A program made the translations under genes and the position numbers. From an uncultured Paracoccus sp. (GTDB lineage Bacteria; Pseudomonadota; Alphaproteobacteria; Rhodobacterales; Rhodobacteraceae): a DNA stretch of 64,000 bases. The notes under the pieces were generated by a model. That model was given only the letters and a program-made list of their open reading frames with translations, did not search any database and had not been told where the DNA came from. The stretch is taken from NCBI RefSeq assembly GCF_937873615.1, contig NZ_CALMYP010000058.1, forward strand, positions 62,001-126,000. The letters are read 5' to 3'. Shown here piece by piece: positions 34,650-43,559 of the stretch (the first letter of the stretch is position 1; the number at the start of each line of letters is the position of its first letter).

Positions 34650-35123
34650 TTACAGCTTGCCGTCGGCCACGCGCAACTGGCGGGCGCGGGTCAGGATCGC
34701 ATCCTCGACCGCCTGCACGGTGCCGGGCGCCACCGCGCCGCCGCCCGAGCTTTGCAGCGACAGTTTCAGCGAACGCGCATCCAGCGCCGGATCGGTGATA
34801 TGGACCGTGGCGCGATAGGCGCGACCGCCGCCGGGAGGCGTGCCATAGCCGGTGACGATGACGCCGGTGAACGGGTCGATGGACTGGATCGGCAGGAAGT
34901 TCAGCACGTCGAGGCTGGCATTCCACAGGTATTTGTTGACGGCCACCACCTTGTTCGAATCGTTATTGTTGCTGAACAGGTCCCAGATTGTCGATTCGCG
35001 GCGTTCCTGAGTGCGGGTCGTCTGCTGGTTGTTCGATCCGCCGAACATGCCGCCACCGCCACAGCCCGCCACCGAAAGGGTCAGCGCGAGTGTCGCGGCG
35101 GCACGGAACGCAAAACGGGTCAT
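34650..35123 (-). CDS. DUF3576 lipoprotein
   Basis: The 157-residue protein has a lipoprotein signal (MTRFAFRAAATLALTLSVAGC) followed by a Gly/Ser/Asn/Gln-rich linker. Its conserved domain includes STIWDLFSNN, KYLWNASLDVLNFLPI and DPFTGVIVTGYGTPPG. These match DUF3576, an alphaproteobacterial envelope family usually beside leuS. The function is unknown, but the neighbourhood with lptE suggests the outer membrane. A 66-base gap separates it from leuS. Confidence 0.88.
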   Translation of the reverse strand: MTRFAFRAAATLALTLSVAGCGGGGMFGGSNNQQTTRTQERRESTIWDLFSNNNDSNKVVAVNKYLWNASLDVLNFLPIQSIDPFTGVIVTGYGTPPGGGRAYRATVHITDPALDARSLKLSLQSSGGGAVAPGTVQAVEDAILTRARQLRVADGKL

Positions 35124-35394
35124 GGCACTGTCCTTATATAGTACGTTGCCCGCTTGTGGCGCGGGGCCTTGCCGCTCATTAGCGCGGATCGGGCGGGGCG
35201 GACAAGCTTTTCCCTAATCCGCTCAAATCCGGGGCGTTCACCGCGGTGTGACCAATGTGCACCACAAATGGGCCAATCCCGCAAAGCCGGCGGCGTTTTA
35301 ATTGCATTGCCAGGCCGAACGAGCGACACATCGTCCATACCCAACGGCGGATAGTGCCTTTGGGGCCCACCACCGAGAGACAAGAGGGAACATC

Positions 35395-36432
35395 ATGAAA
35401 AAGGTTCTGTTTGCGACCACCGCGCTCGTCATGACCGCTGGCTACGCTGCCGCTGAAGTCGCAGTGAGCGGCGACGGCCGCATGGGTCTGCGCTATGAAA
35501 GCGACACCGGCTACTACATGGACGACAATGCTAACGGCATCAACGATGCTGACAGCTCCTGGAACGTCATCAACCGTGTCCGCGTCAAGTTCACGCTGAG
35601 CGGCGAATCGGACGCTGGCCTGTCCTTCGGCGCGCACCTGCGTTCGGACCAGCATGCCAATGCTGGCGACAACAACTCCGCCACCTCCGGCGACATCTGG
35701 ATCTCGGGTGCCTATGGCAAGCTGATGATCGGTGATATCGACTCGGCGATGGAAAAAGCTGTTGGCGACCTGCCGGAAGTCGGTCTGTCGGGCCTCGATT
35801 ACTGGAACGAATTCGCCTATGTCGGTTCGGAAGAAGTCGATGGCGACGGCGGTGTTCTGTATGAATACAGCATCAACAACTTCAACCTGTATGCCTCGTT
35901 CTTCGACGGCTACTATGGCAACACCGACAATGATCGCGACACCCAGACCTGGTCGCTTGGCGTCGGCTATGACATGGGCAACTACACCTTCGGTCTCGGC
36001 TACACCAAAGCCGATTACACCATCAACCCGTTCACCATCGGCGACGATGGCGAGTTCACCGCTCTGATCGGCCCGCTGGGCTTCGACTCGGACTCGGAAG
36101 TCTGGGGTCTGTCGGGTGGCATGGTTTACGGTGGCTTCACCTTCAAAGCCGCTTACATGGACACCGACTCGGATGACGACAATCTGGACTACAGCCAGTA
36201 TGGTCTGGGCGCCGAGTACGACATGAACAATGGCGTGGCGCTGACCGGCTTCTACCGCAAGAACGACTTCGACAATATCGACCTGGACGGCGATGCCTTC
36301 GGTATCGGTGCTTCCTACGACCTGGGCGGCGGCGCCACCCTCAAGGGCGGTATCGTTGACGCTTCGATCGACGCTGGCAGCGAAAGCTTCGACAACACCC
36401 TGGCCGACTTCGGTATCTCGTTCAACTTCTGA
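35395..36432 (+). CDS. Outer-membrane porin (Rhodobacter/Paracoccus type)
   Basis: The 345-residue product has a signal peptide (MKKVLFATTALVMTAGYAAA) and amphipathic beta strands typical of a 16-stranded general porin, ending in the terminal phenylalanine (DFGISFNF) used for BAM recognition. It is rich in Asp, Asn and Gly. GAGGGA precedes the chosen start; a longer in-frame start would have no signal. The 271-base divergent gap upstream includes CACCGCGGTG, a ten-base palindrome, and no ORF I support. A strong terminator follows, so it is monocistronic. Confidence 0.94.
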   Translation: MKKVLFATTALVMTAGYAAAEVAVSGDGRMGLRYESDTGYYMDDNANGINDADSSWNVINRVRVKFTLSGESDAGLSFGAHLRSDQHANAGDNNSATSGDIWISGAYGKLMIGDIDSAMEKAVGDLPEVGLSGLDYWNEFAYVGSEEVDGDGGVLYEYSINNFNLYASFFDGYYGNTDNDRDTQTWSLGVGYDMGNYTFGLGYTKADYTINPFTIGDDGEFTALIGPLGFDSDSEVWGLSGGMVYGGFTFKAAYMDTDSDDDNLDYSQYGLGAEYDMNNGVALTGFYRKNDFDNIDLDGDAFGIGASYDLGGGATLKGGIVDASIDAGSESFDNTLADFGISFNF

Positions 36433-36456
36433 TCCTCTGATCGGATGAACTTCCGG

Positions 36457-36489
36457 AAAGAGCGGGCCTTGCGCCCGCTCTTTTCTTTT
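36457..36489 (+). terminator. Rho-independent terminator of the porin gene
   Basis: An eleven-base-pair stem, AAAGAGCGGGC/GCCCGCTCTTT, with a CTTGC loop begins 24 bases after the porin stop and runs into TTTTCTTTT. This is the clearest terminator in the window. Confidence 0.93.
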
Positions 36490-36503
36490 GTGAGTTTCGC
36501 GCC

Positions 36504-37160
36504 ATGGGATTGAGTGACATCAGGGCGCGCATGCGCGCGGCAGAACGGGCGGCAGGCCGGCCCGAGGGCGCGGTTACGCTGATCGCGGTCAGCAAGGTGC
36601 AGCCGAACGCGCGGGTCGAGGCGGTGTTGGACGAAGGTCAGCGCATCTTCGGCGAGAATTACGTGCAGGAAGCACAGGGCAAATGGCCGGACTGGCGCGC
36701 GCGCTTCCCGGATGTGGAACTGCACATGATCGGGCCGCTGCAATCGAACAAGGCGCGGGCGGCGGTGGGGCTGTTCGATGCCATCCACACGCTCGACCGA
36801 ATGTCGCTGGCGCGCAAGCTGGCCGCCGCGATCGAGGCCGAGGGGCGGGCGCCCGCGCTGTTCGTGCAGGTCAATACTGGGGACGAGCCGCAGAAGGCCG
36901 GGATCCTGCCCGATGAACTGCCGGGCTTCCTGGCGCAGGCCCGGGGGCTTGGCCTGACCCCGCAAGGGCTGATGTGCATCCCCCCGGAAGCCGAGCCGGC
37001 GCGGCCGCATTTCCGGCTGCTGCGCGAGTTGGCCGAGGCCGAGGGGCTGGGCCAGCTCTCCATGGGGATGAGCGGCGATTTCGAGGATGCGATTGCCGAG
37101 GGCGCGACCCATATCCGCGTCGGCAGCGCGATCTTCGGGGCGCGGGATTACGCGCGTTAG
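36504..37160 (+). CDS. yggS: YggS-type PLP homeostasis protein
   Basis: This 218-residue TIM barrel binds pyridoxal 5'-phosphate through the lysine in LIAVSKVQP near residue 31 and keeps cellular PLP and amino acid pools in balance. Family landmarks are IFGENYVQEA, WHMIGPLQSNK-equivalent LHMIGPLQSNKA, and the phosphate-binding MGMSGDFEDAIAEGATHIRVGSAIFG. It follows the porin terminator and overlaps the convergent L,D-transpeptidase stop by four bases. Confidence 0.95.
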   Translation: MGLSDIRARMRAAERAAGRPEGAVTLIAVSKVQPNARVEAVLDEGQRIFGENYVQEAQGKWPDWRARFPDVELHMIGPLQSNKARAAVGLFDAIHTLDRMSLARKLAAAIEAEGRAPALFVQVNTGDEPQKAGILPDELPGFLAQARGLGLTPQGLMCIPPEAEPARPHFRLLRELAEAEGLGQLSMGMSGDFEDAIAEGATHIRVGSAIFGARDYAR

Positions 37161-37702
37161 ACGCGCGTTTCCGGGGCGCTGCCCCGGATGTGCAGGTATT
37201 TGGGCACCGAAGACGGAACGATCAGCCTGGTTCCCGGTGCGGCATTCGCGGCCAGCCAGATCAGGTGGCGGCGGCCCATGGCGATACAGCCGGCGGTGGC
37301 ATAACCGGGGCGGCGCCACTGGTGCAGGAAGATGGCCGATCCCTTGCCGGGCTTGGCCTCGGGCCAGTTCCAGTTAGTGGTCAGGACGATGTCGTAAAGC
37401 GGGTCGGCGCGGCGCAGGCGCTCGTGGCTGGCGTCAAGCGGGGCGCGGGCGTGGCGGTTATAGGCCGGGTGGCCGGTCTCGTCGCACCAGAGATCGCCGG
37501 GGCCGATGGGCCTCGCCCAAGGCGCGGGTGCGGGCAGGCGGTCGGGGCGATACCAGCATTCGGCAATCAGGTGCTGTCCGGCGGGGGTGGTGCCGTCGCC
37601 CTCGCGCTTGGCGCAGGCAACGCCGCCCCGGCCGATGCTGCAGGGGATGTGGCGGCCCCGGAAGTCCAGACCGCGCGGGGTCAGCGAGATGGCATCCCTC
37701 AC
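37157..37702 (-). CDS. L,D-transpeptidase (YkuD-type), short
   Basis: The 181-residue protein carries the YkuD catalytic pattern with a histidine in IFLHQWRRPG and cysteine in YATAGCIAM, the usual HX14-17(S/T)HGC-like arrangement but in a variant form (AGCI rather than SHGC). The fold would cross-link peptidoglycan or attach proteins. No signal peptide is visible with the GTG start that overlaps the ribA stop (GTGA), which is odd for a periplasmic enzyme. Its last ~15 codons lie within a GC-rich hairpin repeat also found at 53.5 kb. Confidence 0.8.
   Translation of the reverse strand: MRDAISLTPRGLDFRGRHIPCSIGRGGVACAKREGDGTTPAGQHLIAECWYRPDRLPAPAPWARPIGPGDLWCDETGHPAYNRHARAPLDASHERLRRADPLYDIVLTTNWNWPEAKPGKGSAIFLHQWRRPGYATAGCIAMGRRHLIWLAANAAPGTRLIVPSSVPKYLHIRGSAPETRV
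37170..37208 (-). repeat. REP-like hairpin element, copy within a coding 3' end
   Basis: On the minus strand GGTGCCCAAATACCT is followed by a GC hairpin (TCCGGGGC around a short loop to GCCCCGGA). The first 15 bases equal those of the copy near 53.5 kb exactly. Here it forms the C-terminal coding part of the L,D-transpeptidase (VPKYLHIRGSAPE). Confidence 0.75.
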
Positions 37703-38754
37703 AGCAGATGCCCGGATTTTTCGGCTTTGGTCGCCAGATAGGCGCGGTTGAAGCGGTTGCTGGGCAGGATCAGGGGCACGCGCTCGGCCACCTCGATGCC
37801 ATGGGATTGCAGCATCGCCACCTTGCGCGGGTTGTTGGTCAGCAGCCGCACCCGCGAGAAACCCATGTCGCGCAGCATCCCGGCACCGATGCGGAAATCG
37901 CGCTCGTCATCCTCGAAGCCCAGCCGGTGATTGGCCTCGACCGTGTCGAAGCCCTGATTCTGCAGGGCATAGGCGCGCATCTTGTTGGCCAGCCCGATGC
38001 CGCGCCCCTCCTGGTTCAGGTAAAGGAGGACGCCGGCATTCTGCTGGCCCATCGCATCGAGGGCTGCGTGCAGCTGCGGGCCGCAATCGCATTTCAGGCT
38101 GCCCAGCACATCGCCGGTGAAGCAGGCCGAATGCAGCCGCACCAGCGGGGTGCCGTCGCGGGGCGGGGTGCCGATCTCGACGGCGTAATGTTCTACCCCG
38201 CCATCCTGGGGGCGGAAGATATGCAGGCCGGACTGTTCCGATGCGGCCAGCGGCAGGCGGGCGGCGGCGACCGGGTGCAGCACGGCTTCGGCGGCGAGCG
38301 TTTCGATGACGGCGGTGGCGGGCAGCATCGGCAGGGCAGGCTCGCGCGCCTCGATCATCAGCATGGCGGGCAGAAGGCGCGCGGATTTCGCCAGCAGGAT
38401 GGCCGCCATCTGCGGAGCGGTCCCGCCGCCGCGCAGGGTCTGGAACGGGCCCTTCATCGGCGTCATCAGGTCGGCCGACGGGTCGGCCACGGCGCGCAGC
38501 CAGCCGAGATCGGCATCATTGGGGACCTCGATCCGGGCCAGATCGCCGTCATAGGCGCGCGCCTTCAACGTCTCGGCCCGGCGCGCGGTGATCGCCAGTT
38601 GCGGACGCCCCAGCGCGCGGATCGCCGCCAGCCGGTCGGGCCGCAGCGTTTCCACCGAGGCGGCGATCCAGCCGTCGATCTGCACCGCGAGGCCCATGCG
38701 AAGCTCGGCCCGGGCGCGGAAAATCTGTTCTTCGAGGGTCGGAAGCAGGCTCAT
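37699..38754 (-). CDS. ribA: GTP cyclohydrolase II with N-terminal extension
   Basis: RibA opens GTP to the first riboflavin intermediate. The C-terminal half of this 351-residue protein has the zinc motif CFTGDVLGSLKCDCGPQL, PLVRLHSA and QEGRGIGLANKMRAYALQ, with the catalytic Tyr/Arg region after it. The first ~150 residues form an extra domain without the active DHBP-synthase signature, as in several alphaproteobacteria. Two TGAAACA direct repeats sit directly before its start codon, on the divergent side of cenR. No clear ribosome-binding site is visible. Confidence 0.95.
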   Translation of the reverse strand: MSLLPTLEEQIFRARAELRMGLAVQIDGWIAASVETLRPDRLAAIRALGRPQLAITARRAETLKARAYDGDLARIEVPNDADLGWLRAVADPSADLMTPMKGPFQTLRGGGTAPQMAAILLAKSARLLPAMLMIEAREPALPMLPATAVIETLAAEAVLHPVAAARLPLAASEQSGLHIFRPQDGGVEHYAVEIGTPPRDGTPLVRLHSACFTGDVLGSLKCDCGPQLHAALDAMGQQNAGVLLYLNQEGRGIGLANKMRAYALQNQGFDTVEANHRLGFEDDERDFRIGAGMLRDMGFSRVRLLTNNPRKVAMLQSHGIEVAERVPLILPSNRFNRAYLATKAEKSGHLL

Positions 38755-38756
38755 CT

Positions 38757-38773
38757 TGAAACAAACTGAAACA
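38757..38773. promoter_or_regulatory. Direct repeat TGAAACA-N3-TGAAACA between ribA and cenR
   Basis: Two identical heptamers repeat at exactly ten bases, one helical turn, in the divergent gap. OmpR-family regulators commonly bind such tandem sites, and the neighbouring gene encodes one. A site this close to the ribA start would block ribA initiation. Confidence 0.4.
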
Positions 38774-38879
38774 TTTCGAGGCTCGGCGACAAGAGCGCGT
38801 GAGGATTTCGTAACATGGCTGGACGCAGGCCGGGACGCAAGTCAGCTTGCCATCAAAGAGCATTTCTGGAGGCAAGAAC

Positions 38880-39566
38880 ATGGCCGGACTGAAGAAAATT
38901 CTGCTGGTGGACGACGAGGAAGACCTGCGTGAGGCCCTGGCCGAGCAACTGGTCGCAACCGAGGATTTCGACGTTTTCGAGGCCGGAAGCGGCGCCGAGG
39001 CGGTCGAGCGGACCAAGGGCGCGATCTTCGATCTGGTGGTGCTGGATGTGGGCCTGCCCGATACCGATGGGCGCGAGCTGTGCAAGCGGCTGCGCAAGCA
39101 GGGGGTCAAATGTCCCGTGGTCATGCTGACCGGGCACGATACCGATGCCGACACCATCCTCGGGCTCGACAGCGGCGCGAACGATTATATCACCAAGCCG
39201 TTCAAGTTCCCGGTGCTGCTGGCCCGGCTGCGCGCGCAGCTGCGCACGCATGAGCAGTCCGAGGACGCGGTCTTCCAGCTTGGCCCCTATACGTTCAAGC
39301 CGGCGATGAAGATGCTGATCGACGAGAAGGACCGCAAGATCCGCCTGACCGAGAAGGAAACCAATATCCTGAAGTTCCTTTACCGCGCGCAGGATGGGGT
39401 CGTGGCCCGCGACGTGCTGCTGCACGAGGTCTGGGGCTATAATGCCGGGGTGACGACGCATACGCTGGAGACCCACATCTACCGGCTGCGTCAGAAGATC
39501 GAGCCGGATCCCTCGAACGCGCGGTTGCTGGTCACCGAAAGCGGCGGATACCGGCTGATCGCCTGA
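38880..39566 (+). CDS. cenR: OmpR-family response regulator, CenR-like
   Basis: The 228-residue regulator has a receiver domain (residues 5-120) with acidic pocket DDEED, phospho-acceptor Asp in VVLDVGLPDTDG (near residue 54), the conserved Thr in MLTGHD and Lys in ITKPFKF. A winged-helix DNA-binding domain (about 135-226) shows TEKETNILKFLYR and THTLETHIYRLRQKIEPDP. Sequence style and lone placement resemble CenR, an essential cell-envelope regulator in Caulobacter and Rhodobacter; that name is a tentative match. GGAGG lies upstream. No histidine kinase is adjacent. A terminator follows. Confidence 0.85.
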   Translation: MAGLKKILLVDDEEDLREALAEQLVATEDFDVFEAGSGAEAVERTKGAIFDLVVLDVGLPDTDGRELCKRLRKQGVKCPVVMLTGHDTDADTILGLDSGANDYITKPFKFPVLLARLRAQLRTHEQSEDAVFQLGPYTFKPAMKMLIDEKDRKIRLTEKETNILKFLYRAQDGVVARDVLLHEVWGYNAGVTTHTLETHIYRLRQKIEPDPSNARLLVTESGGYRLIA

Positions 39567-39661
39567 ATCTGAGCGAGCCGCCCGGAACCGGGGCGGTGGG
39601 CGCGGGTTATGCCGACGAAGCCCAGTGGTTCGGGGATGCGGCCACGCTCTCTGTCTCGATC

Positions 39662-39695
39662 GACCCCCGGTTATTCGCCGGGGGTCTTTCCTTTT
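39662..39695 (+). terminator. Rho-independent terminator downstream of the response regulator
   Basis: GACCCCCGG pairs with CCGGGGGTC (nine pairs, seven-base loop TTATTCG) and is followed by TTTCCTTTT. The ~95 bases between the stop and the stem hold no ORF I support. Confidence 0.88.
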
Positions 39696-39718
39696 GTGGT
39701 CGGCACGCTGTGGCGCGC

Positions 39719-41035
39719 CTAGCCGATGGCCTGGTCGCGGGTCTCGGTGCGGACCAGCACGAGCGCGAGCGCCGCCAGCACCAGCAGCGCCGCGAAGACG
39801 CCGATGGCGAAGCCGAAGCCCTTGGCGAAGGCGAAGGTCAGCAGCGTCGGTGCGAAGATCCCGCCAAGCCGCGCCACCGCCGAGGCCGTGCCCATGCCGG
39901 TGCCGCGCAGGTTGGTCGGGTAAAGTTCCGGCGTGAAGGCGTAAAGCGCCCCCCAGCAGCCGAGAAGCGCGAAGCTCATCACGATCAGCGAGGCGGCGAC
40001 GAGCGCCGGGTTCATCGACAGAGTGAACAGGAAGCAGGCGAGGGCCGACAGCAGCAGGAAGCCCATCAGCGTCGGCCGACGTCCCCAGCGTTCGACGCCG
40101 TAAGCCGCAAGCGCATAGCCCGGCACCTGTGCCAGCGCCAGGATGACGAGGAAGCCGTAACCGCGCACCCAGCCCATGCCCTCGTTCGCGAGCCAGCCGG
40201 GCACCCAGACGAAGACCCCGTAATAGGACAGCGAGACGAGGAACCAGACCGCGAGGATGCCAAGCGTCGGCATCAGCAGCGAACCGGCGAAGATCGAGTT
40301 CGGTGCGCCTTCGGAGGGGGCGCTCAGCACCAGTTCGGTATCGGCGGGCAGGGGCTTTGCGCCATTGGCCTTCAGCACCCGGTTGATCACCGACAGGGCG
40401 CGGTCGGGCTGGCCGGATTTCAGCAGATACATCGGCGATTCCGGCACCCAGAGGCGCAGGAAGATGCCGATCACCGCCGGCAGCGCGGCGACGAAGAAGA
40501 TCCAGCGCCAGGGGGCGGCGGCGCCCTGACTGGCGGCGATCCAGGCGGTCACGGCGACGACGATGGTGCCGATGGCCCAGAAGCCTTCGAGTGCCACCAG
40601 CCAGCGGCCCCGGTTCTTCGGCGGCAGGAACTCGGCCATCATGGCGTAATCGACGGGCAATGTGCCGCCCACGGCGACGCCGGTCAGGAAGCGGAAGGCC
40701 AGCAGGATCTGGAAGCTGGGCGCGAAGACCGAGGCGAGGCCGAAGACCGCATCCGCCAGCACCGTCAGCAGCAGTACATTGCGCCGCCCGACCCGGTCGG
40801 CGACGCGCCCGAAGATGAAGGCACCGACGAACATGCCAAGGAAGAAGAGCGTGCCGATCTGCAGCGCGGTCCCGCGTTCCAGCCCGAAGGTCGCCATGAT
40901 CGAGGGTGCGGCGAAGCCCACGGCGATGACCTGCATCGCATCGGCGGCCCAGACCAGCCCGAAAATCCCCAGAAGGCGTTTCTGGAATCGACCCGCGCCG
41001 CCCTGAGCCAGCGCCTCGTCAATCGTCATTCGCAT
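39719..41035 (-). CDS. MFS transporter (metabolite:H+ symporter-like)
   Basis: The 438-residue protein has twelve helices. Family cues are ADAMQVIAVGFAAPSIMATFGL, FFLGMFVGAFIFGRVADRVGRRNVLL (motif A-like) and FLTGVAVGGTLPVDYAMMAEFLPPKNRGR, typical of the sugar-porter/aromatic-acid symporter branch. PESPMYLLKSGQPDRA follows in the central loop. I chose MRMTIDEAL, preceded by GGGAGAG; longer in-frame starts lack a ribosome-binding site. Substrate unknown. It sits between cenR and xth, on the opposite strand. Confidence 0.88.
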   Translation of the reverse strand: MRMTIDEALAQGGAGRFQKRLLGIFGLVWAADAMQVIAVGFAAPSIMATFGLERGTALQIGTLFFLGMFVGAFIFGRVADRVGRRNVLLLTVLADAVFGLASVFAPSFQILLAFRFLTGVAVGGTLPVDYAMMAEFLPPKNRGRWLVALEGFWAIGTIVVAVTAWIAASQGAAAPWRWIFFVAALPAVIGIFLRLWVPESPMYLLKSGQPDRALSVINRVLKANGAKPLPADTELVLSAPSEGAPNSIFAGSLLMPTLGILAVWFLVSLSYYGVFVWVPGWLANEGMGWVRGYGFLVILALAQVPGYALAAYGVERWGRRPTLMGFLLLSALACFLFTLSMNPALVAASLIVMSFALLGCWGALYAFTPELYPTNLRGTGMGTASAVARLGGIFAPTLLTFAFAKGFGFAIGVFAALLVLAALALVLVRTETRDQAIG

Positions 41036-41160
41036 GGGTCTCTCCCGCTTCGGTTGTGCCCTTCTAGCGGGCATGTCTGGCGGGGCAAAGGCTATTCTCG
41101 CCACCCTCGACAGTCAGGGAATGTGTCGCTAGGCTCCGCGCTCCGACAGAAAGGCCGTTC

Positions 41161-41946
41161 ATGTTTACCATTGCCACCTGGAATATTAACTCGGTCCGGC
41201 TGCGCGCGGGACTGGTTGAGCGTCTGCTGCGCGAGGAAGCGCCCGATATTCTGTGCCTGCAGGAGATCAAATCGCCGGTCGACAAGGTTCCGCTGGAAGG
41301 CTTTGCCGCGCTCGGCTACCGCCACATGGTGGCGCGCGGGCAGAAGGGCTATAACGGCGTGGCGATCCTGTCGCGCCTGCCGCTGGAGGATGCCGGCGAC
41401 CGCGATTATGCCGGGCTCGGCCATGCCCGCCATGTCGCCGCGCGGCTGGAGAATGGCGTCACCGTTCATAACTTCTATGTTCCGGCAGGCGGCGATATTC
41501 CCGACCGCGAGCAGAACGAGAAATTCGGCCAGAAGCTCGATTTCCTGACCGAGATGCGCGACGTGTTCCATGCCGACAGGCCCGCGCGCTCGATCATGGT
41601 CGGCGATCTGAACATCGCCCCGCGCGAGGATGACGTGTGGTCGCACAAGCAGCTTCTGAAGATCGTCAGCCATACGCCTGTCGAGGTCGATCATCTGGCC
41701 GAGGTGCAGGAGGCCGGAAAATGGGTCGACATCACCCGCAAGGACATCCCCGAGGGGCTGCTTTACAGCTGGTGGTCCTATCGCGCCAAGGATTGGGACG
41801 CCGCCGACAAGGGCCGGCGGCTGGATCACGTCTGGGCCACGCCCGACATCGCGGCTGCCGCCCATTCCAGCCGCATCCTGCGTCCGGTGCGCGGGTGGGA
41901 ACAGCCCTCGGACCATGTTCCGGTCTTCGCGAGCTTCGATCTCTGA
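41161..41946 (+). CDS. xth: Exodeoxyribonuclease III
   Basis: This AP endonuclease/3' exonuclease acts in base excision repair. The 261-residue protein has FTIATWNINSVRLR with the active-site Asn, LQEIKSP with the metal-binding Glu, VGDLNIAPREDDVW with the Asp-Asn pair and a late SDHVPVFASF with the catalytic Asp-His. AGAAAGG precedes the start. It is divergent from the MFS gene and 60 bases upstream of the thioredoxin gene. Confidence 0.96.
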   Translation: MFTIATWNINSVRLRAGLVERLLREEAPDILCLQEIKSPVDKVPLEGFAALGYRHMVARGQKGYNGVAILSRLPLEDAGDRDYAGLGHARHVAARLENGVTVHNFYVPAGGDIPDREQNEKFGQKLDFLTEMRDVFHADRPARSIMVGDLNIAPREDDVWSHKQLLKIVSHTPVEVDHLAEVQEAGKWVDITRKDIPEGLLYSWWSYRAKDWDAADKGRRLDHVWATPDIAAAAHSSRILRPVRGWEQPSDHVPVFASFDL

Positions 41947-42006
41947 CCCCTTTCACCGCGCTGCCCGACGCCCCATATTTGCCCCAGACAGGAATTCGAG
42001 GATCAG

Positions 42007-42921
42007 ATGGCTGAGATGCTGATAGGACAAGGTGCCGCGCCGGCGCCGGGCGAGATCATCAAGGACGTGACCGAGGCCACATTCATGGCCGATGTCATCG
42101 AGAAGTCGATGGAGGTGCCGGTCATCGTCGATTTCTGGGCGCCGTGGTGCGGGCCCTGCAAGACGCTCGGTCCGGCGCTGGAGGCCGAGGTGGTGAAGGC
42201 CAAGGGCCGCGTGGTCATGGCCAAGGTCAATGTCGACGAGAACCAGATGATCGCCGGTCAGCTGCGCGTGCAGTCGATCCCGACGGTCTTCGCCTTCTAC
42301 AAGGGCCAGCCGGTCGATGCCTTCCAGGGCGCGCTGTCGGCCAGCGAGATCAAGAAATTCATCGACAAGCTGACGGCGCTGTCGGGCGACGATGGCGGCT
42401 TGGGCGAGGCGCTGGAAGCGGCCGAGGCGATGCTGGCCGAGGGTGCCTTCGACGATGCCGCCGAGACTTTCGAGGCGATCATCGGTGAAGAGGCCGAAAA
42501 TCCCGAAGCCTGGGGCGGCCTGCTGCGCGCGCTTCTGGCCGGCGGCAAGGCCGATCAGGCGGCAGCTATCTTGGAAACCGTCCCCGCCGCCATCGCCAGA
42601 TCGGCCCCGGTCGAGGCGGCGCGGGCGCAGTTGCAACTGGCCCGTCAGGCCGAAAACGCCGGTCCGCTGGACGAGTTGCGCACCAGGGTCGAGGCCGACC
42701 CGGCCGACAATCAGGCACGTTTCGACTATGCCACCGCGCTTCATGCCGCCGGTCAGGTCGAGGAAGCCGTGGACCAGCTTCTGGAAGCCTTCCGCCGCGA
42801 CCGCGACTGGAACGAGGGCGCCGCCAAGGCCCAGCTCATCACCATTTTCGATGCGCTGACGCCGACCGATCCGATCGCGCAGAAGGGGCGGCGCCGGCTG
42901 TCCAGCCTGATCTTCGCATGA
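42007..42921 (+). CDS. Thioredoxin-domain co-chaperone (YbbN/CnoX-like)
   Basis: The 304-residue protein fuses an N-terminal thioredoxin domain (residues ~20-125, with VIVDFWAPWCGPCKTL keeping the redox CGPC motif) to a C-terminal helical TPR-like region (ALEAAEAMLAEGAFDDAAETFEAIIGEEAENPEAWGGLLRA). This is the YbbN/CnoX layout; E. coli YbbN lacks CxxC, but the canonical pair here suggests real oxidoreductase activity as in CnoX-type holdases. GAGG lies upstream. It overlaps the Lon-N gene (ATGA). Confidence 0.93.
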   Translation: MAEMLIGQGAAPAPGEIIKDVTEATFMADVIEKSMEVPVIVDFWAPWCGPCKTLGPALEAEVVKAKGRVVMAKVNVDENQMIAGQLRVQSIPTVFAFYKGQPVDAFQGALSASEIKKFIDKLTALSGDDGGLGEALEAAEAMLAEGAFDDAAETFEAIIGEEAENPEAWGGLLRALLAGGKADQAAAILETVPAAIARSAPVEAARAQLQLARQAENAGPLDELRTRVEADPADNQARFDYATALHAAGQVEEAVDQLLEAFRRDRDWNEGAAKAQLITIFDALTPTDPIAQKGRRRLSSLIFA

Positions 42922-43559
42922 GCGGGCGCGCCGCCTTCGATCTTCCCGATACGCTGCCCCTTTTCGTCTTGCCGGGTGCGGTGCTGATGCCGCGCACCCG
43001 GTTGCCGCTGAACATCTTCGAGCCGCGCTATCTGCAGATGATCGACGACGCCCTGCGCACCCCGCACCGGATGATCGGGCTGATCCAGCCGCTCGACGAG
43101 GGCGGCGAGATGCTGGCCCATGTCGGCTCGGCCGGACGGATCGTGGGCTTTGCCGAGCAGGATGACGGGCGCTACCTGATCTCTCTGGGGCAGGTCTCGC
43201 GGTTTCGGCTGATGGATGCCGAGGAAGGCTTTCACCCCTATCCGACCGGCCATGCCGACTGGACCGGGTTCGAGGCCGATGGCGGCGAGGGCGAGGACGA
43301 TCCCGACTGGAACCGGGACACGTTCATGGACCTGATGCGGCGCTATATGGACGAGCACTCGCTGTCTACCGACTGGGACGAGGCTGGCGATGCCGGGCCG
43401 GAACTGCTGGTCAATTCGCTGTCCATGGCGCTGCCGCTGGAACTGCAGGACAAGCAGGCACTGCTGGAGGCCGAGACCCTGCCGGAACGCCGGGTGTTGC
43501 TGGAAGGGCTGATGGAATACGACCTGCGCCACGGCGCCAATGACGAGGTGATGCAATGA
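42918..43559 (+). CDS. LON peptidase N-terminal-domain protein
   Basis: The 213-residue protein is a stand-alone Lon substrate-binding (PUA-like) domain. The start [34 protein letters not shown] is diagnostic, with RMIGLIQP following. There is no AAA or protease domain, so it lacks proteolysis. Function of such proteins is not settled. Overlaps ATGA at both ends, joining the thioredoxin gene and the Trm112-like gene in one translational unit. Confidence 0.93.
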   Translation: MSGRAAFDLPDTLPLFVLPGAVLMPRTRLPLNIFEPRYLQMIDDALRTPHRMIGLIQPLDEGGEMLAHVGSAGRIVGFAEQDDGRYLISLGQVSRFRLMDAEEGFHPYPTGHADWTGFEADGGEGEDDPDWNRDTFMDLMRRYMDEHSLSTDWDEAGDAGPELLVNSLSMALPLELQDKQALLEAETLPERRVLLEGLMEYDLRHGANDEVMQ

